A DNA stretch of 64,000 bases from Nitrospira sp. (GTDB lineage: Bacteria > Nitrospirota > Nitrospiria > Nitrospirales > Nitrospiraceae): assembly GCA_024760525.1 (NCBI GenBank), contig CP060499.1, forward strand, positions 1,674,001 to 1,738,000, written 5' to 3'. The position numbers were made by a program, and so were the translations under genes. Positions within the stretch are counted from its first letter, which is position 1. Each line of letters begins with the position of its first letter. Shown here one piece after another: positions 52,401 through 60,692 of this stretch. The notes beneath the pieces are model-generated. The model worked only from the letters and a program-made list of their open reading frames with translations, was not told the origin of the DNA and did not search any database.

Positions 52401-54913
52401 TGGGCCAGTGCGCCCTTGAAAAACGACGGTTGCTGCTGACGGATATTCCCCCAAACTATGTGACCATCCGTTCCGGGTTGGGGGAGGCGGTACCACGGAC
52501 GTTGGTCGTGTTGCCTGTGTTGTTCGAGGGGCAGACCAAGGCGGTGATCGAGTTGGCATCCCTTTCGGAGTTTACGCCGACCCACCTGGCGCTGATCGGA
52601 CAATTGACGGAGACCATCGGGGTAGTCGTGAATACGATCGAAGCCACGATGAGAACCGAGGGATTGCTGCAACAATCGCAAAAGTTGGCAGGTGAGCTGC
52701 AGACGCAGCAGCGCGAGTTGCAGCAGACCAACGAGGAGCTGGCCAATAAGGCACAACAATTGGCTGAGCAGAACGCCGAAGTGGAGCGCAAGAACCGCGA
52801 GATTGAACAAGCCAGGCACGCGCTGGAGGAAAAAGCGGGCGAACTTGCCCTCGCCTCGAAGTATAAGTCGGAGTTTCTTGCCAATATGTCGCATGAGTTG
52901 AGAACGCCCCTTAACAGCATCCTCATCCTGGCGCAGCAGCTCGGCGACAATCCTCAGCACAATCTCACGATGAAGCAGGTGGAATTTTCAAAGAATATTC
53001 ATGCGGCCGGCGCCGATTTGCTCAACCTCATCAGTGATATTCTCGACCTCTCGAAGATCGAATCGGGCACCGTCACGGTGGAGCCCGAACAGGTGTCGTT
53101 CGTGAAAGTTCGCGAAGCCGTGGAGCGGAGCTTCAGGCACGTGGCGGAGTCCCGGCATTTGGCGTTCAATGTGGACATCGACTCGACGCTACCGCGGGGC
53201 ATGGTCACCGATTTCAAACGGTTGCAGCAGGTGTTGAAGAATCTGCTGTCCAATGCGTTCAAATTCACTTCGCAGGGAAATGTGACCTTCCGAATCAGGC
53301 GGGCGACAACGGGGTGGACCCTCGATCATCATATTCTCACGAGCGTTCCTTCCGTAATCGCGTTCGAGGTGCAAGACACCGGCATCGGCATCCCGCAAGA
53401 AAAACAAAAGATCGTCTTTGAGGCCTTTCAGCAAGCCGAAGCCGGCACGAGCCGGCGGTACGGAGGCACCGGTCTCGGTCTTGCGATCAGCCGTGAATTG
53501 GCCATGCTCCTTGGGGGTGAAATCAGACTCAACAGTGTGCCCGATGAAGGCAGCACCTTTACGTTGTACCTGCCGGAAATGTACATGGGAGATGCGGTAA
53601 GCTCGGTCCGTGTGACTCCCCGAATGAATCAACCGGCCGCCTCGCTGGTACAACAAGTCTTGGTCCAACAGGCCGAGCGATTCGACGACATCCCCGATGA
53701 CCGCGAAACCCTGGTGCCCGGCGAACCGACCATCCTGATCGTAGAAGACGACGCGCACTACGCGAGAGTCTTGCTCGGTTTGGCCCGAGAGAAAGGCTTC
53801 AAGGGTATCGTCACCGCCCACGGACGGTTGGCGCTCTCGTTAGCGCGCCAGTACAATCCGGTCGCCGTCACGCTCGATATCTTTCTTCCCGACATGTTGG
53901 GGTGGACGGTGCTGAGCCATCTGAAACAGGATCCGGAGACGCGTCATATCCCGGTTCAGATTCTGAGTGTCGAGGAAGAACGGATACACGGCCTGGGCCA
54001 TGGCGCCTATGCCTATATTCTGAAACCGCTCACGACGCAAGGCTTGGGGGATGCCTTCGATCGGTTGGTGACGTTTGCGCAGTTGCGCCGCAAGAAGTTG
54101 TTGCTGGTGGAGGACAATGAGATCGAGCGGAAGAGTTTGGCGCTGCTCCTCGGGCACGACGATGTGGATATCACGACGGCCGCCAATGGAGCTCAGGCAT
54201 GGGAGGCGCTCACCCAACAATCGTTCGACTGCGTCGTGCTCGATTTACGGCTGCCGGACATGTCGGGATTCGATATCCTTGAGCGGATCCGCCAGGAAGC
54301 CTCATTGCAGAATATGCCGGTCATCGTGTTTACCGGGAAGGAACTGAGCCAGGATGAAGAACTGCGCCTTCGAGACCTCTCCCAAAGCATCGTGCTCAAA
54401 GGCGTTCAGTCGCCTGAACGGCTCTTGGACGAAGCCACGCTCTTTCTGCATCTCCTCACGGCACAATTGCCGCCTGAAAAGAGGGAGATGCTCGAACGGG
54501 TCCGCCGGAGCGACGACTCCCTCATTGGAAAAAAGATTTTAGTCGTGGATGACGATGTGCGGAACATTTTCGCCCTGACGAGTCTGCTCGAGTTGCACGG
54601 CATGGCGGTCACGAGTTGTGAAACGGGTCGTGAGGCCATCCAACGGGTCGAATCGGATTCCGATCTCGACATGGTGCTCATGGATATCATGATGCCTGAG
54701 ATGGACGGCTATGAAACCATGCGCACGATACGGAGCAATCCCGCCCATCGATTGCTCCCGATCCTGGCCTTGACGGCGAAGGCCATGAAGGGAGATCGGG
54801 AGCGCTGTTTGCACGCGGGAGCCTCCGATTACATCGCCAAGCCGGTCAACACGGACGAGTTGTTGTCGCTCATGCGCATTTGGCTCTTTGGAAAGAAAAA
54901 AGTGGTGCGCTGA
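49469..54913 (+). CDS. soluble poly-HAMP hybrid histidine kinase with three receivers
   Basis: The 1814-residue protein has no membrane segment. Two divergent HAMP-like units (residues 20-158) precede eight 92-residue HAMP repeats (about 159-894), each with EVTRVAREVGTEGKLGGQA and GDLSKKITxDVRGEILQLK. A GAF domain (about 905-1060) and a coiled coil lead to HisKA with His1142 in LANMSHELRTPLNS, then HATPase with GTGLGLAIS. Three receivers follow (about 1425-1540, 1545-1660, 1690-1805). The repeats resemble those of fungal group III kinases (Nik1/Os-1), which sense osmotic stress. Ligand and output here are unknown. GGAG precedes the ATG. Confidence 0.9.
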   Translation: MSMVKRSLVKEDLDPKVLLQVLKSVRRGDFTAQVPVEWTGIGGKIADELNAIIEHNGKIIDEIKRVSHVVGKKGRLSERVSIPDATGAWKSEIEAFNGLINDLVRPMNEMARVIGGVAKGDLTQTVALETEDHHLKGEFLKTARTVNEMVRQLDAFAAEVTRVAREVGTEGKLGGQAVVPGVAGTWKDLTENVNSMASNLTNQVRNIADVTIAVASGDLSKKITADVRGEILQLKEAINTMVDQLRSFGAEVTRVAREVGTEGKLGGQAVVPGVAGTWKDLTDSVNAMASNLTGQVRNIADVTTAVANGDLSKKITVDVRGEILQLKDTINTMVDQLRSFAAEVTRVAREVGTEGKLGGQATVPGVAGTWKDLTENVNSMASNLTNQVRNIADVTTAVANGDLSKKITADVRGEILQLKEAINTMVDQLRSFGAEVTRVAREVGTEGKLGGQAQVRDVSGVWKDLTESVNLMGGNLTAQVRNIADVTIAVANGDLSKKITVDVRGEILQLKEAINTMVDQLRSFAAEVTRVAREVGTEGKLGGQATVPGVAGTWKDLTEGVNSMASNLTGQVRNIAEVTIAVANGDLSKKITVDVHGEILQLKEAINTMVDQLRSFAAEVTRVAREVGTEGKLGGQATVPGVAGTWKDLTDSVNSMASNLTGQVRNIAEVTFAVASGDLSKKITADVRGEILQLKEAINTMVDQLRSFGAEVTRVAREVGTEGKLGGQAVVPGVAGTWKDLTDNVNAMASNLTVQLRDMSKVATAIANGDLTRKVTVEVRGEILQIKDVINRMVDQLGGFASEVTRVAREVGTEGKLGGQAAVPGVAGTWKDLTESVNLLAANLTTQVRAIAEVATAVTQGDLSRSIQVQARGEVAELKDNINAMIRTLRATTDQNTEQDWLKTNLAKFTRMMQGQRDLVTVGQMLLSELTQLVNAQYGVVYQMQTIDGASVLKPLASFASDRPLKSVCDASEGNGLVGQCALEKRRLLLTDIPPNYVTIRSGLGEAVPRTLVVLPVLFEGQTKAVIELASLSEFTPTHLALIGQLTETIGVVVNTIEATMRTEGLLQQSQKLAGELQTQQRELQQTNEELANKAQQLAEQNAEVERKNREIEQARHALEEKAGELALASKYKSEFLANMSHELRTPLNSILILAQQLGDNPQHNLTMKQVEFSKNIHAAGADLLNLISDILDLSKIESGTVTVEPEQVSFVKVREAVERSFRHVAESRHLAFNVDIDSTLPRGMVTDFKRLQQVLKNLLSNAFKFTSQGNVTFRIRRATTGWTLDHHILTSVPSVIAFEVQDTGIGIPQEKQKIVFEAFQQAEAGTSRRYGGTGLGLAISRELAMLLGGEIRLNSVPDEGSTFTLYLPEMYMGDAVSSVRVTPRMNQPAASLVQQVLVQQAERFDDIPDDRETLVPGEPTILIVEDDAHYARVLLGLAREKGFKGIVTAHGRLALSLARQYNPVAVTLDIFLPDMLGWTVLSHLKQDPETRHIPVQILSVEEERIHGLGHGAYAYILKPLTTQGLGDAFDRLVTFAQLRRKKLLLVEDNEIERKSLALLLGHDDVDITTAANGAQAWEALTQQSFDCVVLDLRLPDMSGFDILERIRQEASLQNMPVIVFTGKELSQDEELRLRDLSQSIVLKGVQSPERLLDEATLFLHLLTAQLPPEKREMLERVRRSDDSLIGKKILVVDDDVRNIFALTSLLELHGMAVTSCETGREAIQRVESDSDLDMVLMDIMMPEMDGYETMRTIRSNPAHRLLPILALTAKAMKGDRERCLHAGASDYIAKPVNTDELLSLMRIWLFGKKKVVR
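49943..52150 (+). repeat. eight tandem 276-bp repeats encoding HAMP units
   Basis: The motif GAAGTCAC recurs (with small changes) at 49943, 50219, 50495, 50771, 51047, 51323, 51599 and 51875, giving a constant 276-bp period. Large parts are identical at the DNA level. Units alternate between FAAEV and FGAEV starts, consistent with duplication of a two-unit block. Confidence 0.92.
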
Positions 54914-54947
54914 CACCCGTGTGTGTGAGACACCGGTAAACTGATCC

Positions 54948-56909
54948 ATGAAAACGATCAAGCCGATTGGGGATGTGCCCGATGTCACGGCGCTGACGGA
55001 GATCCCCGCCAATATTCTTCTCGTCGATGACGACCCGAGCATCCTGATCGCCATGGAAGCGCTTCTTGAAGGCCCCGGCCGCACCATCCTCACGGCACAA
55101 ACGGGCCAAGATGCCTTGCGGCGGCTGTTACGCCATGATTGTGCGGTCATTATTCTCGATGTGCGGATGCCTCAGATGGATGGTCTGGAATTGGCCAAGT
55201 TGATCAGGCAGCGGGAGCGGTTGCGCTTCACGCCCATCATCTTTCTTTCGGGCGTCGACACCATGGATGCGGATGTGGTGCGAGGACTTTCAAGCGGAGC
55301 CGTGGACTATTTGGTCAAGCCGGTCTTGCCCGAGATTCTTCGGCACAAAGTGGACGCGTTCGTCGAGTTGTTTCAGCTTCGTGAATGGGCCAAACAACAG
55401 GTCGAGCGGCAGAGCGAGGAACGATTTCGCCTGTTGGTCGAGGGTATAGAGGATTACGCGATTGTCCTGCTGGACCCAGACGGCAAGGTCGCCACCTGGA
55501 ATCGGGGAGCCGAGCGCCTGACGGGCTATCAAGGCGAAGAGATTCTTGGTCAGCCGTACTCTTGCTTTTATCCGTCCGAAGATGTCCTCTCGCGTCAACC
55601 TGAGCACGACTTGAATAAGGCGATGGATGCGGTGACGGGACAAGCGGCGCGGGTGGAGATCGATCGCCAAATGGTGAAGAAAAGCGGCGCGCGGTTCATC
55701 GCGAATGTCATGGTGACCGCCCTCAGGGACGAAAGGGCAGCATTGCAGGCCTACGCCGTCGTCATCCGCGACGTGACGGAACGCAAACGCGCCGAGCAGG
55801 CGACGGCCCGCCTCGCTGCGATCGTCACGTCTTCCACCGATGCCATCCTCAGCAAGAGTCTTGACGGCATCATCACCACCTGGAACAGCGGCGCCGAACG
55901 GCTGTTCGGGTACCGCTCGGAGGAAGTGATCGGGACTTCGGTGACCCGATTGCTGTTTCCTGATCGTGCTCAGGAGGAGACCCAAATTCTGGACAGCATT
56001 CGACGGGGCGAACGTGTCGAACAACGCGAAACCGTGCGCAGGCATAAGAACGGGCACCCGATCGAGGTCTCGCTGACGGTGTCGCCGATCATGGATGCTT
56101 CGGGGACGATTTTCGGCGCATCGTCCATCGCGCGCGATATCAAAGATCGAAAGCGATTCGAGCGTGCGCTGCGTGAGGCCAACAAGGAATTGGAAGCATT
56201 CAGCTATTCCGTCTCACACGACCTGCGCGCTCCGTTACGGTCAATCGATGGTTTCGCCAAAGTGCTGGTTGAAGATTTCGGTCCGTCATTGCCTCCGGAA
56301 GCACAACGATGTCTGGGCATCATTCAAAAAAGCGCCGGTCGCATGGGCGAGCTGATCGACGATCTTCTGGAGTTTTCACGGCTCTCGCGGTCCGAACTCG
56401 AGCGACATGCGGTGGATACTGAGCGTCTCATTCGAGAGGTCTGGTTTGACTTGCGCCGCCAGGATCAAGAGCGGACCGTGGAATTGATCTTGGGAAATTT
56501 GCCGAAATGTTGGGCCGATCGCCGGCTGATCAAGCAGGTCTGGGTCAATCTTCTCTCCAATGCCTTGAAGTATTCCCGCCCGCGCCAGGAACCCCGCATC
56601 GAGATCGGATGGCAGGACGACGAACAGCAGCCGGATGACGTGGTGTATTGGATTCGAGACAACGGCGTCGGATTCGATCAGCAATATGTGGGCAAGCTCT
56701 TCGGTGTATTTCAACGGCTGCATCGGGCTGATGAGTTCGAGGGGACGGGTGTGGGGCTGGCGCTCGTAGACCGGATCGTTCAGCGCCACGGAGGACGGGT
56801 CTGGGCTGAAGGACGGCTGAACGAGGGAGCGACGTTTTATTTCACGCTTGAAAGGGTACAGGAACATGATAGTACCGGAAGACATCTCGGTCTTGTTGGT
56901 CGAGGATAA
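54948..56909 (+). CDS. REC-PAS-PAS histidine kinase (phytochrome-like transmitter)
   Basis: The 653-residue protein begins with a receiver (Asp71 in VIILDVRMPQMDG). Two PAS domains follow, near residues 155-280 and 282-400, then a HisKA domain with His424 in FSYSVSHDLRAPLRS and an HATPase with NALKYS and GTGVGLALVDRIV. This transmitter type is common in phytochrome-like and Rcp-linked kinases. An N-terminal receiver suggests input from another kinase, perhaps the poly-HAMP gene 34 nt upstream. The downstream single receiver gene overlaps by 44 nt, which supports a direct kinase-regulator pair. Confidence 0.87.
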   Translation: MKTIKPIGDVPDVTALTEIPANILLVDDDPSILIAMEALLEGPGRTILTAQTGQDALRRLLRHDCAVIILDVRMPQMDGLELAKLIRQRERLRFTPIIFLSGVDTMDADVVRGLSSGAVDYLVKPVLPEILRHKVDAFVELFQLREWAKQQVERQSEERFRLLVEGIEDYAIVLLDPDGKVATWNRGAERLTGYQGEEILGQPYSCFYPSEDVLSRQPEHDLNKAMDAVTGQAARVEIDRQMVKKSGARFIANVMVTALRDERAALQAYAVVIRDVTERKRAEQATARLAAIVTSSTDAILSKSLDGIITTWNSGAERLFGYRSEEVIGTSVTRLLFPDRAQEETQILDSIRRGERVEQRETVRRHKNGHPIEVSLTVSPIMDASGTIFGASSIARDIKDRKRFERALREANKELEAFSYSVSHDLRAPLRSIDGFAKVLVEDFGPSLPPEAQRCLGIIQKSAGRMGELIDDLLEFSRLSRSELERHAVDTERLIREVWFDLRRQDQERTVELILGNLPKCWADRRLIKQVWVNLLSNALKYSRPRQEPRIEIGWQDDEQQPDDVVYWIRDNGVGFDQQYVGKLFGVFQRLHRADEFEGTGVGLALVDRIVQRHGGRVWAEGRLNEGATFYFTLERVQEHDSTGRHLGLVGRG

Positions 56910-57309
56910 TGAGGATGACGTCGAGCTGACCATCCGGGTATTTCAGCAGTATCATCTCGCCAACCATATCCATGTGGTTCGCGACGGCGCAGAAGCCCTG
57001 GACTGTCTGTTCAAGCAGGGTGCCTATGCCGAGCGCAATGTCTGCGCGCAAACACGCTTGATTCTCTTGGACCTCAAACTGCCGAAAGTCGATGGCTTGG
57101 AAGTCCTCCGCCGCTGTAAGAGCGAAGAGCGGACGAAATCCATTCCCGTCGTCGTGTTGACTTCCTCGCGTGAAGAGCAGGACGTGATCGAAAGTTACAA
57201 GTTGGGCGTCAATAGCTATATCGTGAAGCCGGTGGATTTTCATCAATTCGTCGAGGCGGTGAGACAGTTGAATCTGTATTGGTTGGTCTTGAATCAGGGG
57301 CCGGCGTAA
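56866..57309 (+). CDS. Rcp1-type single-domain response regulator
   Basis: The 147-residue protein is a lone receiver with VEDNEDDVELTIRVFQQ, phospho-acceptor in LILLDLKLPKVDGLEVL, and YIVKPVDFHQFVEAV. The extended loop before the phospho-acceptor (KQGAYAERNVCAQTR) and the VEDNxDD start are typical of Rcp1-like regulators that accept phosphate from phytochrome-type kinases. The ATG at 56866 overlaps the upstream kinase gene by 44 nt, so they are likely partners. No output domain is present. Confidence 0.88.
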   Translation: MIVPEDISVLLVEDNEDDVELTIRVFQQYHLANHIHVVRDGAEALDCLFKQGAYAERNVCAQTRLILLDLKLPKVDGLEVLRRCKSEERTKSIPVVVLTSSREEQDVIESYKLGVNSYIVKPVDFHQFVEAVRQLNLYWLVLNQGPA

Positions 57310-57352
57310 ATTTAGGGCAGCTTTGAACCGGCCTGGTGCATGAGGAGGTCGT

Positions 57353-58954
57353 ATGGCTCAACCGTTGCGCGTCTTGTTGTTGGAAGATCAGGAAACAGAC
57401 GCTGAATTGATGATGCGCGAGCTGGCGCGAGCCGGTTTTGATCCCACCTGGAACCGGATCGATACGGAAAAGGAATTGCTCGAATGTGTGAATCGGCCAT
57501 ATGACCTGATTCTCTCCGACAATACGATGCCCTCCTTTGACGCGCTGACCGCTCTTGACTGGCTGCAGAAACTCCAGGTCGATATTCCGTTCATTATCGT
57601 GTCCGGCTCCATCGGTGAAGAGCAAGCCGTGGCGTTGCTGCGTCATGGCGCGGCGGACTACATCATGAAGGATCGTCTCGATCGATTGGGATCCGCCGTG
57701 GAACGCGTGCTCGAACAAAAGCGGTTGCGTGACGACAATCGAATCGCCCATGCCGCGCTGCAAACGCGGACGAAGGAGCTCATGCTTTCCCAGGAACGGT
57801 TGCGCGCGCTCGCCAGCGATTTGACACTCACGGAACAGCGGGAACGGCGCAAGTTGGCGGGCGATCTCCACGACTATTTGGCCCAGCTGCTTGTTGCGGG
57901 GCGAATGAAGTTGCGACAAGCCTCGACGTGTGTCGCCAAGGAACCCGGCACGCGGCTTGTCGCGGAGCTCGATCAAATTCTGGACGAATCCCTCCGCTAT
58001 ACGCGTACCCTCATCGCCGATCTCGCTCCTCCGGCGCTGCAGGAATTCGGATTGTCTCACGCGCTTCGATGGCTGTCCGAGCACATGCAGACTCGCGGAC
58101 TCACCGTGGACGTGCAGGTCGGGTCGGCCCGCCTCAATTTACCGGATGATCAGGCAATCTTGGTTTTTCAATCCGTTCGAGAACTACTGCTCAACATCCT
58201 GAAACATGCGGGGACGAATCACGCCAAGATTGAAGTTGCCAATACATCCACAGAATTGCGCATAACGGTCACGGACAATGGACAAGGTTTCGATCATGCG
58301 TCGTTGACTGCCGCTCCGGATTCGGCATCCTCCAGGTTCGGGTTATTCAGCATTACTGAACGCATGATGGCAATGGGAGGGCGGTTGGAGATCGATTCGT
58401 CGCCGGGTTGTGGGACGCGGATTGCGATGGTTTTGCCGTATTGGCCCGTCTCGGCGACACCCGGACTTCAGGAGGAGTCTTGCGACGAGGGCCTCCGTAC
58501 CAGCAATGTGGATCATCCTGGCCTCTATTCAGGAGTCACAGAACAGCCCTCTCCGCAATCGACGCCGATCCGGGTCGTGTTGGTCGACGATCATGTCATG
58601 GTTCGGCAAGGGATCAAAAGCCTCCTGGATGGGCATGAAAACCTTCGTGTGGTTGGAGAGGCGTCCGATGGTCAGCAGGCCGTTGCCTTGACTGCAGAGC
58701 TGCGGCCGGACGTCGTCATCATGGATGTCAATCTGCCGGTGATGGACGGAGTCACGGCGACGAGCCGGATTCATAAGGACCATCCGGATACCATCGTGAT
58801 TGCATTGTCCGTCCAAGGCGATCGCCAGATCATCCAAGCGATGGCGGAGGCCGGCGCCGCAGCCTTCGTTTCGAAGGAATCTGTGACGGAAGAGTTGTAC
58901 GCGGCGATCCATCGCGCCGTGATCGCCAAGCAGCCCCTGCCCAGCACTTCTTGA
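57353..58954 (+). CDS. REC-HisKA_3-HATPase-REC hybrid kinase
   Basis: The 533-residue protein has an N-terminal receiver (residues 1-125, phospho-acceptor in LILSDNTMP). A short coiled segment leads to HisKA_3 with His173 in AGDLHDYLAQLLVAG and an HATPase domain near 265-365. A C-terminal NarL-type receiver carries Asp458 in VVIMDVNLPVMDG. No HTH is present. It closes the six-gene kinase cluster. GAGGAGG precedes the ATG. The transmitter motif differs from its paralogues (GDLHDYLAQ for TELHDHLQQ). A hairpin overlaps its stop codon. Confidence 0.87.
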   Translation: MAQPLRVLLLEDQETDAELMMRELARAGFDPTWNRIDTEKELLECVNRPYDLILSDNTMPSFDALTALDWLQKLQVDIPFIIVSGSIGEEQAVALLRHGAADYIMKDRLDRLGSAVERVLEQKRLRDDNRIAHAALQTRTKELMLSQERLRALASDLTLTEQRERRKLAGDLHDYLAQLLVAGRMKLRQASTCVAKEPGTRLVAELDQILDESLRYTRTLIADLAPPALQEFGLSHALRWLSEHMQTRGLTVDVQVGSARLNLPDDQAILVFQSVRELLLNILKHAGTNHAKIEVANTSTELRITVTDNGQGFDHASLTAAPDSASSRFGLFSITERMMAMGGRLEIDSSPGCGTRIAMVLPYWPVSATPGLQEESCDEGLRTSNVDHPGLYSGVTEQPSPQSTPIRVVLVDDHVMVRQGIKSLLDGHENLRVVGEASDGQQAVALTAELRPDVVIMDVNLPVMDGVTATSRIHKDHPDTIVIALSVQGDRQIIQAMAEAGAAAFVSKESVTEELYAAIHRAVIAKQPLPSTS

Positions 58955-58962
58955 CAGGGGCT
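58932..58962 (+). terminator. hairpin at the end of the kinase cluster
   Basis: AGCCCCTG at 58932-58939 pairs with CAGGGGCT at 58955-58962 across a 15-nt loop that includes the stop codon region. A moderately T-rich stretch (CCCGTCTCTTTCT) follows. It fits a terminator of the kinase operon. Confidence 0.55.
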
Positions 58963-59250
58963 CCCGTCTCTTTCTGTGGGCTACCGTGCGGTGACTGAGT
59001 GCCCTGTGCGCTTTTCCCTCCTTGCTCCTCCGGGGAGACCGTTGATCACCTACACGATGTATCCCTAGTTGCGCTTTACTCGGATCGAGTGAAATCTGAT
59101 ACGTGGACCATTGATGTGACAATATGATTGCACCACGCAGCCAGGGGGGCAATCGACCATGCAGGGCGATGCTGAACGAGAGCACAAGCAACGACGATCT
59201 GCATGAACACAGCGTTCAGATCATACGCCATTGCCTTGAAAGGCGGTTCC
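58963..59250. other. intergenic region after the kinase cluster
   Basis: About 290 nt without a convincing gene. One intact CTAG arm (59065-59068) with a degenerate second arm is the only hint of the palindrome. A 66-codon frame from 59124 has no Shine-Dalgarno site. Confidence 0.4.
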
Positions 59251-59320
59251 ATGATGGATCTCCTGCTCCTCTAAATTCGCCCTACTGTCGTTTTGGGCAT
59301 TCTGGTTCGTCATCGTATTC

Positions 59321-59704
59321 GTGACAAATCTGTGCGAGGGCTTGAAGGTTCTTCACTGTCAACCATGGACATGGAAGTTTGCGTCTCACAATTTTAGGCC
59401 GGTCGTCCTCGCAACCAGTGCGCAGGCTGCTCCGTCCTGGATAGCCAAGGTCCTATTCTCAGTCGTTCTGCTCTGGCAACTCATGACAGTGCTGCTGTTT
59501 GGATCGGCGACTGTCTCGAGTCTTAAGCAATGGTCACTAAGCTGGGAACTCATTGATACGGCCTTCGCAGCAGGATTGGATCTCTGGGCGGCCTTTATGC
59601 TCGCCGATGAACTCTGCAGGCAATACGACCCGGAGCGGGCTCACGTACTGTTCCTTACAGCTCAACTGATCACACTCGTGGCCCTACATCTTCTCCCTTC
59701 TTAA
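59321..59704 (+). CDS. membrane protein, probably frameshifted at the 5' end
   Basis: The frame from the GTG at 59321 gives 127 residues with two clear hydrophobic helices (VLFSVVLLWQLMTVLLFGS and LFLTAQLITLVALHLLPS). The same frame stays open back to 59255 and encodes a further helix, LLSFWAFWFVIVFVTNLCEG, but contains no start codon there. In the neighbouring frame ATGATGGATCTCCTG at 59251, preceded by AAGGCGG, gives MMDLLLL and then a stop. One extra base between about 59260 and 59285 would explain this, so the intact gene probably began at 59251. The family is not recognised. Confidence 0.5.
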   Translation: MTNLCEGLKVLHCQPWTWKFASHNFRPVVLATSAQAAPSWIAKVLFSVVLLWQLMTVLLFGSATVSSLKQWSLSWELIDTAFAAGLDLWAAFMLADELCRQYDPERAHVLFLTAQLITLVALHLLPS

Positions 59705-60120
59705 CATAGACTCCAGTCGAAGTATCTTCCTCAGTGATCGGCTTATACTGAGCTGCCGCCTGCGGACGATTATTGCCACGAGTTGATACAATTCTTCTGT
59801 CGACTTCACTGGGGGACAGTCCTAGTGGTGTGGCGTGTTGTCGTGGTCATAGTGGGGTTATGAATATGGAAGGTCGCAACTGGAACACCAGCGGTCCCCC
59901 AGGAACGCCACGGCACACGTGGAAGACTGAAGACCGACGACGAGGACCAGAGTGAACACTACGCCAAGCACGAGCGGAGGCGCGATACCGTAGTGAACAA
60001 GTTTACCAGGGGCAAGAAGCCCGCTCCCGAATCCTAGCTTCTCTAGGGCCGCTTTTCTCCAAGCCATTGGGGAGAAGCGGCCCTGCCGGCTTCCCCCGCA
60101 CAAGAGTACATACACCGCTG
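59705..60120. other. intergenic region with inverted repeat
   Basis: This 416-nt stretch shows no convincing gene. A minus-strand frame (59858-60067) encodes one hydrophobic segment but lacks a Shine-Dalgarno site. The inverted repeat at 60046-60083 is the main structure seen. Confidence 0.4.
60046..60083. repeat. inverted repeat
   Basis: GGGCCGCTTTTCTCC and GGGGAGAAGCGGCCC form an imperfect 13-15 bp stem around a short loop, about 40 nt before the stand-alone receiver gene. It may be a terminator or a mobile-element relic. Confidence 0.45.
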
Positions 60121-60576
60121 ATGGCGACCGTTCCTCAGCGGCCCGTCCCGAGTTCCTTGAAGATGGAACGCACAACAGTTCCCGCTAATGGCAGGACAGC
60201 CTTCAGACCCCCCGTGCACGTGCTCGTGGTCGATGATCATCGTCTGCTCCGCCAAGAATTGCGGAACATGCTCGGCTTCTCTCGCGAGTTCACGGTTGTC
60301 GGCGAAGCTGTAGACGGAACGCAGGCCTGCGAGCTGGCGCAGCAGTTACAGCCCGATGTCATCCTGATGGATATCCATATGCCCAAGATGAATGGGATCG
60401 ACGCGACGCGGTGGATCAAGACGAGGCTCCCTCACATCATGATTATCGGGCTCTCGGTCAATACGAGCGGCGCAGCCGCACATGACATGAAAGCCGCGGG
60501 CGCGTCGGCCTACCTGAGCAAAGAAATTGCCCCGGAAGATTTATGCCAGGCCATCTATTCTGCGATGACGAAGTAA
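60121..60576 (+). CDS. stand-alone NarL-type receiver without HTH
   Basis: The 151-residue product is mostly a receiver (VLVVDDHRLLRQEL, phospho-acceptor in VILMDIHMPKMNG, GASAYLSKEIAPEDL) after a 30-residue basic, Pro-rich leader. It resembles the receivers fused to the HisKA_3 kinases of this window but stands alone. It lacks a DNA-binding domain, so it would act as a phosphate acceptor or by protein contact. The start is uncertain; ATGs at 60121 and 60163 are both weakly supported. Confidence 0.75.
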   Translation: MATVPQRPVPSSLKMERTTVPANGRTAFRPPVHVLVVDDHRLLRQELRNMLGFSREFTVVGEAVDGTQACELAQQLQPDVILMDIHMPKMNGIDATRWIKTRLPHIMIIGLSVNTSGAAAHDMKAAGASAYLSKEIAPEDLCQAIYSAMTK

Positions 60577-60692
60577 AACTGGGCTTCAGCCTCTCTCACG
60601 GTCTCTCGAACATGGATCGGACTCCATGGCAAGTCGCAATAAGCCAATAACAGACATTTCCCTCCCATTGATCCTTCCGGAAGGTATAGCCT

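Noticed and set aside
59053..59069. CTAG arm after the kinase cluster as a palindrome copy
   Set aside because: The partner arm (CACG) has two mismatches and there is no nearby gene start.
59858..60067. Minus-strand frame with a hydrophobic segment
   Set aside because: It begins within an inverted repeat and has an anti-Shine-Dalgarno-like sequence, not a ribosome site, in front.
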